64,000 nt of DNA, taken from NCBI RefSeq assembly GCF_002001105.1, contig NZ_MUNP01000077.1, positions 118,055-182,054 on the forward strand. Direction: 5' to 3'. Position 1 is the first letter of the stretch. Each line of letters opens with the position of its first letter. This document shows positions 29,008 through 37,876 of this stretch, in pieces. Source of the DNA: Rhodanobacter sp. C06. Its GTDB lineage: Bacteria; Pseudomonadota; Gammaproteobacteria; Xanthomonadales; Rhodanobacteraceae. Made by a program: the position numbers and the translations under genes. The notes below the pieces were generated by a model. That model saw nothing but the letters and a program-made list of their open reading frames with translations. It ran no database searches and was not told the origin of the DNA.

Positions 29008-30081
29008 TCAGTGTCCGGCGCCGGTCAGCGTCTTGCGGAAGAACGCCAACGCGTCGGCATCGATCTGGCGATGCACGGCAACACGGTCCACGCCCGGCGG
29101 ATCGAGGCAAATCTCCGGTACGTCCTTGGTGAGCTGCGGCGAGCATGGGCTCAGGAACACGTAGTGTCCGGCCTTGGGAATCATCTTGATGCCGGCCAGC
29201 GTCTTGATCAGCGGCGCGATGTGCAGGGCGTTGTATCGCGGCACCAGTACGCGGTCGTCCTGACCGTAGTAGAGGAACACGGGGCGGTCGATCGAGGCCA
29301 GGCCCGACTTGTCGAAGACGAGACTCTGCGGCGCCATCGCGAAAGCGGCCTTCACGCGCGGGTCGTGCGGATCGCCCCAACGGTGGAACTCGCCCTGCAT
29401 CGCGGCCAGCATCTGTTCCGGCGTCTGGCCGTGTCGCGCGGCCTCCGCCTTGAAGGCGCCGAAGCCGCCGCACTGGTTCGAATCGTCCGGATGCGCCTTG
29501 CAGTAGTCCATGAACCGGGTGAAGCGCGGTACCGCACCGACCAGCAACAGGCTGGTGTAGCCGCCATTCGAGAAACCCGCCACGCCGATGCGTTGCGGAT
29601 CTATCGAAGTTTTCCAACGCGGGTCGGCCAGCAGCATGTCGATGGCGGCCTTGACCTGGATCGGCCGGCCTATCTCGACTTCCGGGTGCCCGTCGCCGCT
29701 GGCATCGTGGAAATTGTCCCTGGGATGTTCCAGCGTGGCGACGATGAATCCGTGGCTGGCGAGATAGACCGCAAGATCGTGATGGCCGAGATCCGATCCA
29801 CCGTGGCCGTGCGAAATCACCACGAGCGGCTTGGTGCCGGGGATGGCGGCTGCGTTCCTGGTCGCGTGGAGTTGGTAAGGCCCGACCCAGGTTGCCCCCT
29901 CGGCATGCGCCGCCGGGTAGAAGACATAGCCGGGCATGGCGCCGCCATTGACCGGGTCGTGGATGGTGATGGGTTGGAAACCCACGCCGGTGATGGATTG
30001 GGCGAACAGGGCCAGCGGCGCGCAGCACAATGCCAAGGCCAGCCAGCCACGTTTGAGGATGCGGGAGATTCCGGGGCGCAT
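29008..30081 (-). CDS. Exported alpha/beta hydrolase (dienelactone hydrolase/PAF-acetylhydrolase-like)
   Basis: This encodes 357 residues with a signal peptide (WLALALCCAPLALFAQS). The alpha/beta-hydrolase core shows the oxyanion strand VVISHGHGG, the nucleophile elbow GVAGFSNGGYTS (Ser), an acid in FLYYGQDDRVLVP (Asp) and a late His in KAGHYVF, a complete triad. The fold, exported state and HGHGGSD sequence recall periplasmic dienelactone-hydrolase-like or platelet-activating-factor acetylhydrolase-like esterases; the substrate is unknown. Four or more cysteines in the mature part (DYCKAH, NQCGG, SPCSPQ, EICLDP) may form disulphides, in keeping with a periplasmic place. It is divergent from glyA. 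Confidence 0.85.
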   Translation of the reverse strand: MRPGISRILKRGWLALALCCAPLALFAQSITGVGFQPITIHDPVNGGAMPGYVFYPAAHAEGATWVGPYQLHATRNAAAIPGTKPLVVISHGHGGSDLGHHDLAVYLASHGFIVATLEHPRDNFHDASGDGHPEVEIGRPIQVKAAIDMLLADPRWKTSIDPQRIGVAGFSNGGYTSLLLVGAVPRFTRFMDYCKAHPDDSNQCGGFGAFKAEAARHGQTPEQMLAAMQGEFHRWGDPHDPRVKAAFAMAPQSLVFDKSGLASIDRPVFLYYGQDDRVLVPRYNALHIAPLIKTLAGIKMIPKAGHYVFLSPCSPQLTKDVPEICLDPPGVDRVAVHRQIDADALAFFRKTLTGAGH

Positions 30082-30214
30082 GGGCGCGGATCCGCCTGGT
30101 GTGAAGGCATCGAATGTAGCAGCTTCGTTGAGCCGGTCCGAAGGGCCCGAGCCGATGGACGGCCAAAACCGCTAGAATCCCCCAGTTGCCTTCAAGCCCA
30201 GCCAGAGGATCCCG

Positions 30215-31483
<1,269 letters not shown>

Positions 31484-31491
31484 GCGCGAGC

Positions 31492-31570
31492 AGTGAGTGG
31501 AAAGGGGTGAGAAGTGAGGGAAAGCCGACACGGATGCTTCCCTCTCGTTTCTCACTTCTCTACTCTCACT
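31492..31570. repeat. Imperfect long hairpin between glyA and nrdR
   Basis: A purine-rich left arm (31492-31524, with GTGAGTGG, GGGGTGAGAAGTGAGGG) faces a pyrimidine-rich right arm (31538-31570, with CCCTCTCGTTTCTCACTTCT). The arms are imperfect complements over about 30 bases. The only other content of this 95-base gap is the end of the nrdR leader. Confidence 0.7.
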
Positions 31571-31578
31571 CCTGACTT

Positions 31579-32115
31579 ATGCATTGCCCCTTCTGCCAGC
31601 ACGAAGACACCCGCGTGATCGACTCGCGGCTCACCGAGGACGGCTCCACCGTGCGCCGGCGCCGCGAGTGTCCTGCCTGCGGCGAACGCTTCAACACCTT
31701 CGAGACGGCGGAACTGAAACTGCCGGCGATCGTGAAGAGCGGCGAGCGGCGCGAGGCGTTCGACGAGCGCAAGCTCAGGGTGAGTTTCGAGCGTGCGTTG
31801 CAGAAGCGGCCCGTGGCCAGTGACGCGGTGGATGCGGCGGTGCGCGAGATCGTCAACGACCTGCGCCGCAGCGGCGAGCGCGAGGTGCCGTCGCGCCAGG
31901 TCGGCGAGCTGGTGATGCGCGAGCTGAAGAAGCTCGACCAGGTGGCCTACGTGCGTTTCGCCTCGGTCTACCGCAAGTTCGAGGACGTGCAGGCCTTCCT
32001 CGAGGAAATCGCGAAGCTGGAGCACGACTTGCCGGAGCTGGAGAAACTGCAGCTGTCGCTGCTGGCCGGCGGCGAAGCCGCGGCTGCGGAGCCACGTCGC
32101 CCGCGCAAGGGTTGA
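31579..32115 (+). CDS. nrdR: Transcriptional repressor NrdR
   Basis: This is a 178-residue regulator of ribonucleotide reductase genes. An N-terminal zinc ribbon has CPFC and CPAC (residues 3-34), with the intervening [17 protein letters not shown] typical of NrdR. An ATP-cone domain follows (about 48-138), with VVKSG-like [15 protein letters not shown]. The binding of ATP/dATP to the cone sets its DNA binding to NrdR boxes. The C-terminal tail after residue 150 ([28 protein letters not shown] in parts) is longer than in E. coli, where the protein has 149 residues. It lies between glyA and ribD, as in many gammaproteobacteria. Confidence 0.96.
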   Translation: MHCPFCQHEDTRVIDSRLTEDGSTVRRRRECPACGERFNTFETAELKLPAIVKSGERREAFDERKLRVSFERALQKRPVASDAVDAAVREIVNDLRRSGEREVPSRQVGELVMRELKKLDQVAYVRFASVYRKFEDVQAFLEEIAKLEHDLPELEKLQLSLLAGGEAAAAEPRRPRKG

Positions 32116-32124
32116 CGCTTTTCT

Positions 32125-32158
32125 CCCTCTCCCCGCCGGGAGAGGGTCGGGGCGAGGG
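32125..32158. repeat. Family A palindrome between nrdR and ribD
   Basis: The stem CCCTCTCCC (32125-32133) and GGGAGAGGG (32138-32146) has a 4-base loop, followed by the family tail TCGGGGCGAGGG. The same layout (hairpin plus TCGGGGTGAGGG) recurs inside ribD at 32887-32935. Confidence 0.85.
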
Positions 32159-32189
32159 TACGGCCTCGCCTCACCCTTCCTGGGAGTGG

Positions 32190-33377
32190 ATGACCCGCAT
32201 GAGCTTCACCTCCACCGACCACACCCACATGGCGCACGCCCTGCGCTTGGCCGAGCTTGGGCTTTGCACCACCCAGCCCAACCCGCGCGTGGGCTGCGTG
32301 ATCGCGCACGGTGACGAGGTGGTCGGTGCCGGTTGGCACCGGCGCGCCGGCGGGCCGCATGCCGAGGTGTTCGCGCTGCGCGAGGCCGGCGAACGCGCCC
32401 GCGGCGCCACCGCCTACGTGACGCTGGAACCCTGCGCCCACCACGGTCGCACGCCGCCTTGCGCGGATGCGCTGGTTGCCGCCGGCGTGGCGCGCGTGGT
32501 GATTGCCGTGGAGGACCCGTTCCCGCAAGTAGCCGGGCGCGGCATCGAAAAACTGCGTGCTGCCGGCATTGCCGTGGACATCGGGCTGCTGCGCGACGAG
32601 GCGCGCGCATTGAACTGCGGCTTCTTCAGTCGCATCGAACGCGGTCGCCCCTTCGTGCGCGTGAAGCTGGCGATGAGCCTGGACGGCCGCACCGCGCTCG
32701 CCAACGGCGAGTCTAAGTGGATCACCGGCGAGGCCGCTCGCGCCGACGTGCAGCGCTGGCGCGCGCGCAGCAGCGCCATCCTCACCGGCAGCGGCACCGT
32801 GCTGGCGGACAATCCGCAGCTTACCGTGCGGCTTGGTGCGGGTAGCGCTGGCGGTGCAGGCGGCTCGCCTCGGGCGGGCCTTGACTCCCTCTCTCCCGGC
32901 TCAGCCGGGGGAGAGGGTCGGGGTGAGGGGGGGGCTTTTGCCCCACTGCGTGTGGTGCTGGACCGCCAACTGCGCACTCCCTCCGGCAGCCATGTGCTGG
33001 ACGGCAGCGCACCCACGCTGGTGCTGCATGGCGCGGGTGCGTCGTGCGCCGACGATCGCTACGCGCGCGCCGGGCTCGCCGCGGTGGCGGAGCGCGGCGA
33101 CGCGCTCGACCTCGCCGCCGTGCTAGCCGAACTCGCCGCGCGCGACGTCAACGAAGTGCACGTGGAAGCCGGCCCCACCCTGTGCGGCGCGCTGTTCGCC
33201 GCCGGCCTGGTGGACGAGCTGCTGCTCTACGTCGCCCCGCTGCTGCTGGGCGACGCCGCCCGTCCGCTGCTAAAACTGCCGACGCTCACCGACATGGCTG
33301 CGCGCTGGCGGCTGGCGGTATGCGACCAGCGCCTTGTCGGGAGCGACATGCGTTGGCGGCTTCGGCCGGAAGCCTGA
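32190..33377 (+). CDS. ribD: Riboflavin biosynthesis deaminase/reductase with an in-frame repeat insertion
   Basis: This is a 395-residue bifunctional enzyme: pyrimidine deaminase then reductase, the second and third steps of riboflavin synthesis. The deaminase zinc site is HAEVFALREAG and EPCAHHGRTPPC (N-terminal 150 residues). The reductase domain starts near KLAMSLDGRTALANGESKW and has NEVHVEAGPTLCGALFAAGL with the NADPH site. Between about residues 215 and 250 a Gly/Ser/Arg-rich stretch (SPGSAGGEGRGEGGAF) is encoded by a family A palindrome and is not part of the usual reductase fold. GGGAG lies close before the ATG at 32190; ATG 32199 is an alternative. It is not preceded by the FMN riboswitch, which lies 3.4 kb downstream. 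Confidence 0.94.
   Translation: MTRMSFTSTDHTHMAHALRLAELGLCTTQPNPRVGCVIAHGDEVVGAGWHRRAGGPHAEVFALREAGERARGATAYVTLEPCAHHGRTPPCADALVAAGVARVVIAVEDPFPQVAGRGIEKLRAAGIAVDIGLLRDEARALNCGFFSRIERGRPFVRVKLAMSLDGRTALANGESKWITGEAARADVQRWRARSSAILTGSGTVLADNPQLTVRLGAGSAGGAGGSPRAGLDSLSPGSAGGEGRGEGGAFAPLRVVLDRQLRTPSGSHVLDGSAPTLVLHGAGASCADDRYARAGLAAVAERGDALDLAAVLAELAARDVNEVHVEAGPTLCGALFAAGLVDELLLYVAPLLLGDAARPLLKLPTLTDMAARWRLAVCDQRLVGSDMRWRLRPEA
32887..32935. repeat. Family A palindrome inside ribD
   Basis: A 15-bp stem with one mismatch has its arms at 32887-32901 and 32903-32917, followed by the tail TCGGGGTGAGGG and more G. The palindrome and its flanks add about 30 codons in frame to ribD between the substrate-binding loop and the PLRVVLD strand. 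Confidence 0.85.
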
Positions 33378-33451
33378 TCCGCCTCTGCGGCGCGCAAGGC
33401 CGGAAGCCGATATCGCCGAGTTCCGCGCGTTTGCGCAAGGCCTGGCTGCGC

Positions 33452-33482
33452 TTGACTTCGAGCGCGCTCGAAGTCCTAGACT
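33452..33482 (+). promoter_or_regulatory. MerR-type promoter with 22-bp palindromic operator
   Basis: The -35 TTGACT (33452-33457) and -10 TAGACT (33477-33482) are 19 bases apart, the stretched spacing typical of MerR-family targets. A perfect 22-bp palindrome with half-site GACTTCGAGCG (33454-33475) fills the spacer. The merR start codon is only 8 bases after the -10, so the transcript should begin at or next to the ATG (leaderless). This is good evidence for autoregulation. Confidence 0.82.
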
Positions 33483-33489
33483 CGAACGC

Positions 33490-33903
33490 ATGAGCCAAGC
33501 AATTTCGATGAGCGAAGCCTGTCGGCGCACGGGCATCAGCAGCTACACGCTTCGCTATTACGAGAGCGTGGGCCTGATGAAGCGGGTCGGCCGATCCGAG
33601 GCCGGCCGTCGCATCTACCGCGAGCAGGACCTGCAATGGCTGGAGATGCTCAAGGTGTTGCGTGGCACCGGCATGTCGATCCGCCGCATCCGTCAGCTGG
33701 CGGCGATGGTGGAGCAGGGCGACGCATCGCTGGAGGCGCGGATCGCGTTTTTCGGCGATTGGCAGGCCGAGCTGACGCGGCAGATCGAAGTGCGGCAACA
33801 GGCGCTGGCGACCATCGGCAAGAAGATCGTGCGGCACGCCGCCATGCTCGCGGATTTCAAGGACCGAAAGAAAAGGGAACTTCCATGCATCACTCGACCG
33901 TAG
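33490..33903 (+). CDS. MerR-family transcriptional regulator
   Basis: This is a 137-residue regulator. A winged helix-turn-helix is seen at the N-terminus (MSEACRRTGISSYTLRYYES, then GLMKRVGRSEAGRRIY), the typical RxxxxGMSIRRIRQL segment follows, and then a dimerisation helix (about 85-125). No metal-binding cysteines lie in the C-terminal part, so it probably senses an organic or redox signal, as AdhR- or YhdM-like MerR members paired with dehydrogenases do. Its promoter has a 19-base spacer palindrome and appears leaderless. The 3' end overlaps the SDR gene by 19 bases, so the two form an operon. It lies inside the riboflavin gene region and seems to be an insertion there. Confidence 0.92.
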   Translation: MSQAISMSEACRRTGISSYTLRYYESVGLMKRVGRSEAGRRIYREQDLQWLEMLKVLRGTGMSIRRIRQLAAMVEQGDASLEARIAFFGDWQAELTRQIEVRQQALATIGKKIVRHAAMLADFKDRKKRELPCITRP

Positions 33904-34601
33904 TCGTCGTTGGCGCCAGTTCGGGCATGGGCCTGGCTGCGGCGCGCCGCTTCTGGGAGCGCGGCGCCACCGTGTGGATGGTGGCGCGTGATCCGGAGCG
34001 CTTGCGCGATGCCGCGGCCGGCATCGGCCACGAGCGCCTGCAAGCGCTTTCCGCGGACGTATCCGGCGAGGAAGGGCGCGCGCGCATCCTGGCCGCAGTG
34101 GATCGTCTCGACCATCTGGTGTTCACGGCGGCGGATCTGGTCTACAAGCCCTCGCGCGATCTGGACGATGCCGAGGTGATGCGCGCGGTGCGCTCCAAGG
34201 TGGTCGGGCCGTACCTGTTGAGCGGCGCGATAGCGGGCAGGATGCCGGCGGCAGGCAGCATCACCTTCGTGTCCGGCGTCGCCGCCGAGCGGCCGAGCCC
34301 CGGCGGCAGCGTGACCGGGATGGTCAACGGCGCGATCAACGCGATGGTGCATGGGCTGGCGCTGGAGCTGGCGCCGATCCGGGTGAACGCGGTGTCGCCG
34401 GGCTGGGTGGAAACGCCGTTCTGGAAGCGGGTCGCCAGCGACGAGCGCCGCGAGAGCCTGTTCGCGGCGATGCGCGAAAAAATCCCTGCGCGCCGGATAG
34501 TCACGGTCGAGGACGTGGCGCAGATGATCGAACTGGCTGCGACCAACCGCGGCGTCAGCGGCACCACGCTGTATGTCGATGGCGGCCAGCGGCTGGTCTG
34601 A
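33885..34601 (+). CDS. SDR-family protein with altered catalytic residues
   Basis: This is a 238-residue short-chain dehydrogenase/reductase. A Rossmann motif GASSGMG is at residues 10-16, the catalytic-position Ser is S130 (ITFVSG), and ALELAPIRVNAVSPGWVETP is typical of the classical SDR end. However, the Tyr-x-x-x-Lys pair appears as Thr144 and Asn148 (TGMVN) when aligned on the following ALEL block, so normal SDR hydride-transfer chemistry is doubtful. It may be a redox sensor or use another mechanism. It overlaps merR by 19 bases and is most likely induced by that regulator. The C-terminal GTTLYVDGGQRLV is standard for the family. Confidence 0.88.
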   Translation: MHHSTVVVVGASSGMGLAAARRFWERGATVWMVARDPERLRDAAAGIGHERLQALSADVSGEEGRARILAAVDRLDHLVFTAADLVYKPSRDLDDAEVMRAVRSKVVGPYLLSGAIAGRMPAAGSITFVSGVAAERPSPGGSVTGMVNGAINAMVHGLALELAPIRVNAVSPGWVETPFWKRVASDERRESLFAAMREKIPARRIVTVEDVAQMIELAATNRGVSGTTLYVDGGQRLV

Positions 34602-34678
34602 TCGGGCCGGTCGCGTCGCAGGCCCGAGGAGGCAGATGCGTCGCGCACGGGCCGCCGCCGCGCGGGCCGCCCGCAACC

Positions 34679-35689
34679 TCAGCGGTTGAAGTCAATGGTG
34701 AGCTTGCCGAAGTGGCGGCCGGCGACGAGGTGCTCGAAGGCCTCGCGCAACTGGCCGAAGCCGTAGACGTGGTCGATCACCGGCTCCAGGTGCGTGGCCT
34801 CGATGGCGGCCACCATCCGTTCGTGCTCTTCCAGCGGGGCAACCGAGATGCCCTGGATCCGCACGCGCTTGAGCACCACCTTGGACAGCGGCAGGGTGGC
34901 CTCCATCCCGCCGAGCCAGCCGAGCACGCCGATGAAGCCGTGCATGCGCACCGCCTCCAGCGACTGCGGCAGGGTGGCCGCGCCGACGGTCTCGATCACT
35001 GCATCCACGCCGATGCCGTCGCTGGCTTCGCGCACCAGCGCGCCCCACTGCGGGTGCTTCGCGTAGTTGATGCCGATGTCGGCGCCCAGCACCTTCGCGC
35101 GCGCCAGCTTGTCGTCGCTGGACGACAGCACGATCGCGCGGGCGCCGCGCAGCTTGGCGAACTGCAGCGCGAACAGGGAAACGCCGCCGGTGCCGAGCAG
35201 CAGCACGGTCCGGCCGGTGGTAATGCCGGCCAGCTCCAGTGCCTGCCAGGCGGTGAGTGCGGCGATCGGTAGCGTGGCGGCCTGCAGGCTGGTCAGATGC
35301 GCCGGCGCACGCGCCAGCGAATACTGATCGAAGCAGGCCAGCTCGCGCATCACGCCGGGCTCGGGGCCGCCGATCTCGGCGCCTTCCCATTCCGGTCGCA
35401 TCGCGCCGGCGATCCAGCGCGACTTGTAGAACGTGGTGACGCGGTCGCCGGGCTTGAAGCGGGTCACCGCCGCGCCGACCCCCACCACCGTGCCGGCGCC
35501 GTCGGACACCGGCACGATGGGCAGCGACACGCCGCGATACAGCTGGCCGTCGACCAGCATCCAGTCGCGGAAGTTGAGCGAGGCGGCCTCCATGCGCACC
35601 AGCACCTCGTTCGAGCCGGGGCGCGGGGCGGGCAGGTCGACCTGCTGCAGGTGATCGAGGCCGAAGGCGGAAAGCTGGATGGCACGCAT
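34679..35689 (-). CDS. MDR-family NAD(P)-dependent dehydrogenase (zinc-independent, quinone oxidoreductase-like)
   Basis: This is a 336-residue medium-chain dehydrogenase. The N-terminal GroES-like domain has NFRDWMLVDG and VPVSDGAGTVVGVG, where zinc alcohol dehydrogenases have Cys and GHE ligands; these are absent, so it should be zinc-free like quinone oxidoreductases. The nucleotide-binding domain has VLLLGTGGVSLFALQFAK (about 165-182), followed by VLSSSDDKLARAKVLGAD. The product could reduce quinones or enals; the substrate is unknown. GGAGT lies 7 bases before the ATG at 35689. It diverges from the lysR gene at 35779, which is its likely regulator, with about 90 bases between. Confidence 0.88.
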   Translation of the reverse strand: MRAIQLSAFGLDHLQQVDLPAPRPGSNEVLVRMEAASLNFRDWMLVDGQLYRGVSLPIVPVSDGAGTVVGVGAAVTRFKPGDRVTTFYKSRWIAGAMRPEWEGAEIGGPEPGVMRELACFDQYSLARAPAHLTSLQAATLPIAALTAWQALELAGITTGRTVLLLGTGGVSLFALQFAKLRGARAIVLSSSDDKLARAKVLGADIGINYAKHPQWGALVREASDGIGVDAVIETVGAATLPQSLEAVRMHGFIGVLGWLGGMEATLPLSKVVLKRVRIQGISVAPLEEHERMVAAIEATHLEPVIDHVYGFGQLREAFEHLVAGRHFGKLTIDFNR

Positions 35690-35778
35690 GACGGGACTCC
35701 GTGGTGGGGATGCGGGCATGGTCCCGCCATCGGAGGCTTGCGATAATCCACACGAATGGGTGATCTTTTGTTCACGTC

Positions 35779-36690
35779 ATGAATCAATCCTTCGAGCTCA
35801 CGCCCGCCCGTCTGCGCGAATTGCGCGCCTTTGCCGCCGCCGCGCGCCGGCTCAACTTCTCGCGCGCGGCGCTGGAGGTCGGCTGCACGGCGTCGGTGCT
35901 GAGCCGGCGCATCGCCACACTGGAAGAAGCCGTGGGCGCGCGGCTGTTCCTGCGTACCACCCGGCGCATGGCACTCACCGCGCGCGGCGAGCAGTTGCTG
36001 GCGCAGTGGCAGCGGATGGAGACGGTGATGACGGAACTGGCCGCCGGCCTGCGCCCGCCCGACGGTGCGCTGGCCGGACGGCTGTGCGTGCACCTGCCGG
36101 CCAGCTTCGGCCGTTACCGCATCGCGCCGTTGCTGGCCGGGTTCATGCGCGAGCACCCCGGGGTGCGCATCGAGGCGGTATACGACGACGCCTACGTCGA
36201 CATGGTGGCCGGCAAGGTCGACCTGGCCGTGCGCCTGGGCCGGCTGGCCGACGTGCAAGTGGTGGCGCGCCGGGTGGGCACGGTGCGCGTGTTCCCCTGC
36301 GCTTCGCCCGATTACCTGGCCGCGATGCCGCCGCTGCGCGACCCGGCCGATCTCAAGGCGCACCGCTGCGTCGCTTTCAGCGGCTATCGCCGCGGCACGC
36401 TGTGGTCGTTCAGCCGACAGCGCCAGCGGCGCGCGGTGCGCATCGATCCGGTACTGGTCTGCAACGACTCGCAGGCCATCCGCGACGCGGTGCTGGCCGG
36501 CGTGGGCGTCGGCCTGCAGGGCGATTACATGGCCGACGGCTTGGTCGCCGAGGGGCGGCTGGTCGACTTGTTCCCGGACTGGCAGTTGCCGTCCTTCCCG
36601 GTCCACCTGCTGTGGCTGCCCGGCGCAGATCGCACACCGGCGTTGCGGCGGCTGATCGATTACCTGGCCGTGGCGCTGGCGCCGGCCTGA
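35779..36690 (+). CDS. LysR-family transcriptional regulator
   Basis: This is a 303-residue regulator. The N-terminal winged helix-turn-helix has LNFSRAALEVGCTASVLSRRIATLEEAVGARLF-type sequence over about residues 20-52, followed by the RTTRRMALTARGEQLL linker. A periplasmic-binding-like effector domain covers about 90-300, with GRLCVHLPASFGRYRIAPLL. It belongs to the CrgA/DsdC-like group that often regulates a divergent oxidoreductase. Its neighbour is the MDR dehydrogenase on the opposite strand, and the 90-base shared promoter region suggests it controls that gene. It ends 50 bases before the FMN riboswitch. Confidence 0.93.
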   Translation: MNQSFELTPARLRELRAFAAAARRLNFSRAALEVGCTASVLSRRIATLEEAVGARLFLRTTRRMALTARGEQLLAQWQRMETVMTELAAGLRPPDGALAGRLCVHLPASFGRYRIAPLLAGFMREHPGVRIEAVYDDAYVDMVAGKVDLAVRLGRLADVQVVARRVGTVRVFPCASPDYLAAMPPLRDPADLKAHRCVAFSGYRRGTLWSFSRQRQRRAVRIDPVLVCNDSQAIRDAVLAGVGVGLQGDYMADGLVAEGRLVDLFPDWQLPSFPVHLLWLPGADRTPALRRLIDYLAVALAPA

Positions 36691-36740
36691 GGGGCATGGT
36701 GGTAAACTCGCGTCGCCGGTTTTCCGGCAGACAACCACGA

Positions 36741-36911
36741 CGTCTTCAGGGCGGGGCGGAATTCCCCACCGGCGGTAGGCCTTTCGAGGCGAGCCCGCGA
36801 GCGCCTTCGCCACATGGCGAAGGGTCAGCAGATCCGGTCGAACGCCGGAGCCGACGGTCAGGTCAACCCGGTTTGCCGGGGCGGCTCACAGTCCGGATGA
36901 AAGAAGACGGT
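36741..36911 (+). promoter_or_regulatory. FMN riboswitch (RFN element)
   Basis: All conserved blocks are present: CTTCAGGGCGGGGCGGAATT, CCCCACCGGCGGTA, GCCCGCGAGCGC, GGTCAGCAGATCCGGT, GAACGCCGGAGCCGACGG and AGTCCGGATGAAAGAAGACG. The closing stem is CGTCTTC (36741) with GAAGACG near 36910. FMN binding should reduce expression of ribE and downstream genes. A hairpin with CGTTCTC/GAGAACG near 36954-36982 and the Shine-Dalgarno hairpin at 37018-37032 are the probable expression platform. Confidence 0.97.
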
Positions 36912-37017
36912 TCGACGCGCGGTCCTGCCACGCGCCGGCCTCATGCCTTGGGGCGTTCTCGCATGCCGACACGCGGAGAACGTTTCATGATTCCTTCCAT
37001 TGCAAGCAAGACGGCTG

Positions 37018-37032
37018 CCTCCTGTCGGGAGG
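37018..37032 (+). promoter_or_regulatory. Shine-Dalgarno-masking hairpin of the FMN riboswitch
   Basis: CCTCC (37018-37022) pairs with GGAGG (37028-37032) over a short loop. GGGAGG is the ribosome site of ribE, 7 bases before its ATG. This indicates control at translation initiation when FMN is bound. Confidence 0.75.
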
Positions 37033-37039
37033 TGCGCTG

Positions 37040-37681
37040 ATGTTCACCGGCATCATCCAGTCCGTGGGCCGCATCGCGCGGCTCGAACCGCGTGGCGGCG
37101 ATTTGCGCCTGCATGTGGACACCGCCGGCCTCGACCTTGCCGACGTGCAGCTGGGCGATTCCATCGCGGTCTCCGGCGTTTGCCTGACCGCTGTGACGCT
37201 GGAAGCACGCGGCTTCAGCGCCGACGTCTCGAACGAAACGCTGTCGCTGACCACCTTGGGCGAACTCAAGGCCGGCGACCCGGTGAACCTTGAGAAGGCG
37301 CTGCGCCTCGCCGACCGGTTGGGCGGCCATCTGGTCTCCGGTCATGTCGACGGCCTGGGCAAGGTGGTGTCGATCACGCCCGACGGCCGCTCGCAGCGAT
37401 GGACTTTCGAGGTGCCGGCGAACCTGGCCCGCTACATCGCCGCCAAGGGTTCGGTGTGCATCGACGGCACCAGTCTCACCGTCAACGAGGTGGCCAGCCA
37501 CCGCTTCGGGGTCAACCTTATCCCCCACACGGTGGAACACACGGCGTTCCATGCAAAGCGCGCGGATGATGCGGTGAACATCGAGGTGGACGTGATCGCG
37601 CGTTACGTGGAACGGCTGATCGGCAGCGGCGAGGCGCCGAAGCTCGATGAGGCCTTCCTCAGGCAGCACGGCTTCGCGTGA
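37040..37681 (+). CDS. ribE: Riboflavin synthase alpha chain
   Basis: This is a 213-residue enzyme that dismutates two 6,7-dimethyl-8-ribityllumazines into riboflavin. It has two tandem lumazine-binding domains: the first starts MFTGIIQSVGRIARLEP and has VSGVCLTAVTL; the second starts after GGHLVSGHVDGLG and has KGSVCIDGTSLTVNEV and NLIPHTVEHTAF. The length is standard. It is the first gene after the FMN riboswitch, and its ribosome site is held in the switch hairpin. ribBA follows about 195 bases later with a dispersed repeat between. No ribH or nusB is present in the window. Confidence 0.97.
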   Translation: MFTGIIQSVGRIARLEPRGGDLRLHVDTAGLDLADVQLGDSIAVSGVCLTAVTLEARGFSADVSNETLSLTTLGELKAGDPVNLEKALRLADRLGGHLVSGHVDGLGKVVSITPDGRSQRWTFEVPANLARYIAAKGSVCIDGTSLTVNEVASHRFGVNLIPHTVEHTAFHAKRADDAVNIEVDVIARYVERLIGSGEAPKLDEAFLRQHGFA

Positions 37682-37690
37682 TCTTTCCGA

Positions 37691-37819
37691 CCGTCATTCC
37701 GGCGAAAGCCGGGTTTTCAACAGACGAATGTCTGGTCATCCAGCGTCTTTAGTCCTTGCACTGCGTTCCTGTACGAAAAGCATGAAGGCACTGGATCCCG
37801 GCTTTCGCCGGGATGACGG
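37691..37819. repeat. Long imperfect palindrome (CCGTCATTCCGGCGAAAGCCGG type)
   Basis: The left end CCGTCATTCCGGCGAAAGCC (37691 on) and the right end GGCTTTCGCCGGGATGACGG (to 37819) are complements with one mismatch over 23 bases. Inner parts TCATCCAGCG and CACTGGATCC also match in part. It is a widespread proteobacterial intergenic repeat type, here inserted between ribE and ribBA. Confidence 0.85.
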
Positions 37820-37876
37820 AAAGGATGTCCAAGGCGCCACGATACTCACGACGACAAAAACGAACGGATATATCCC

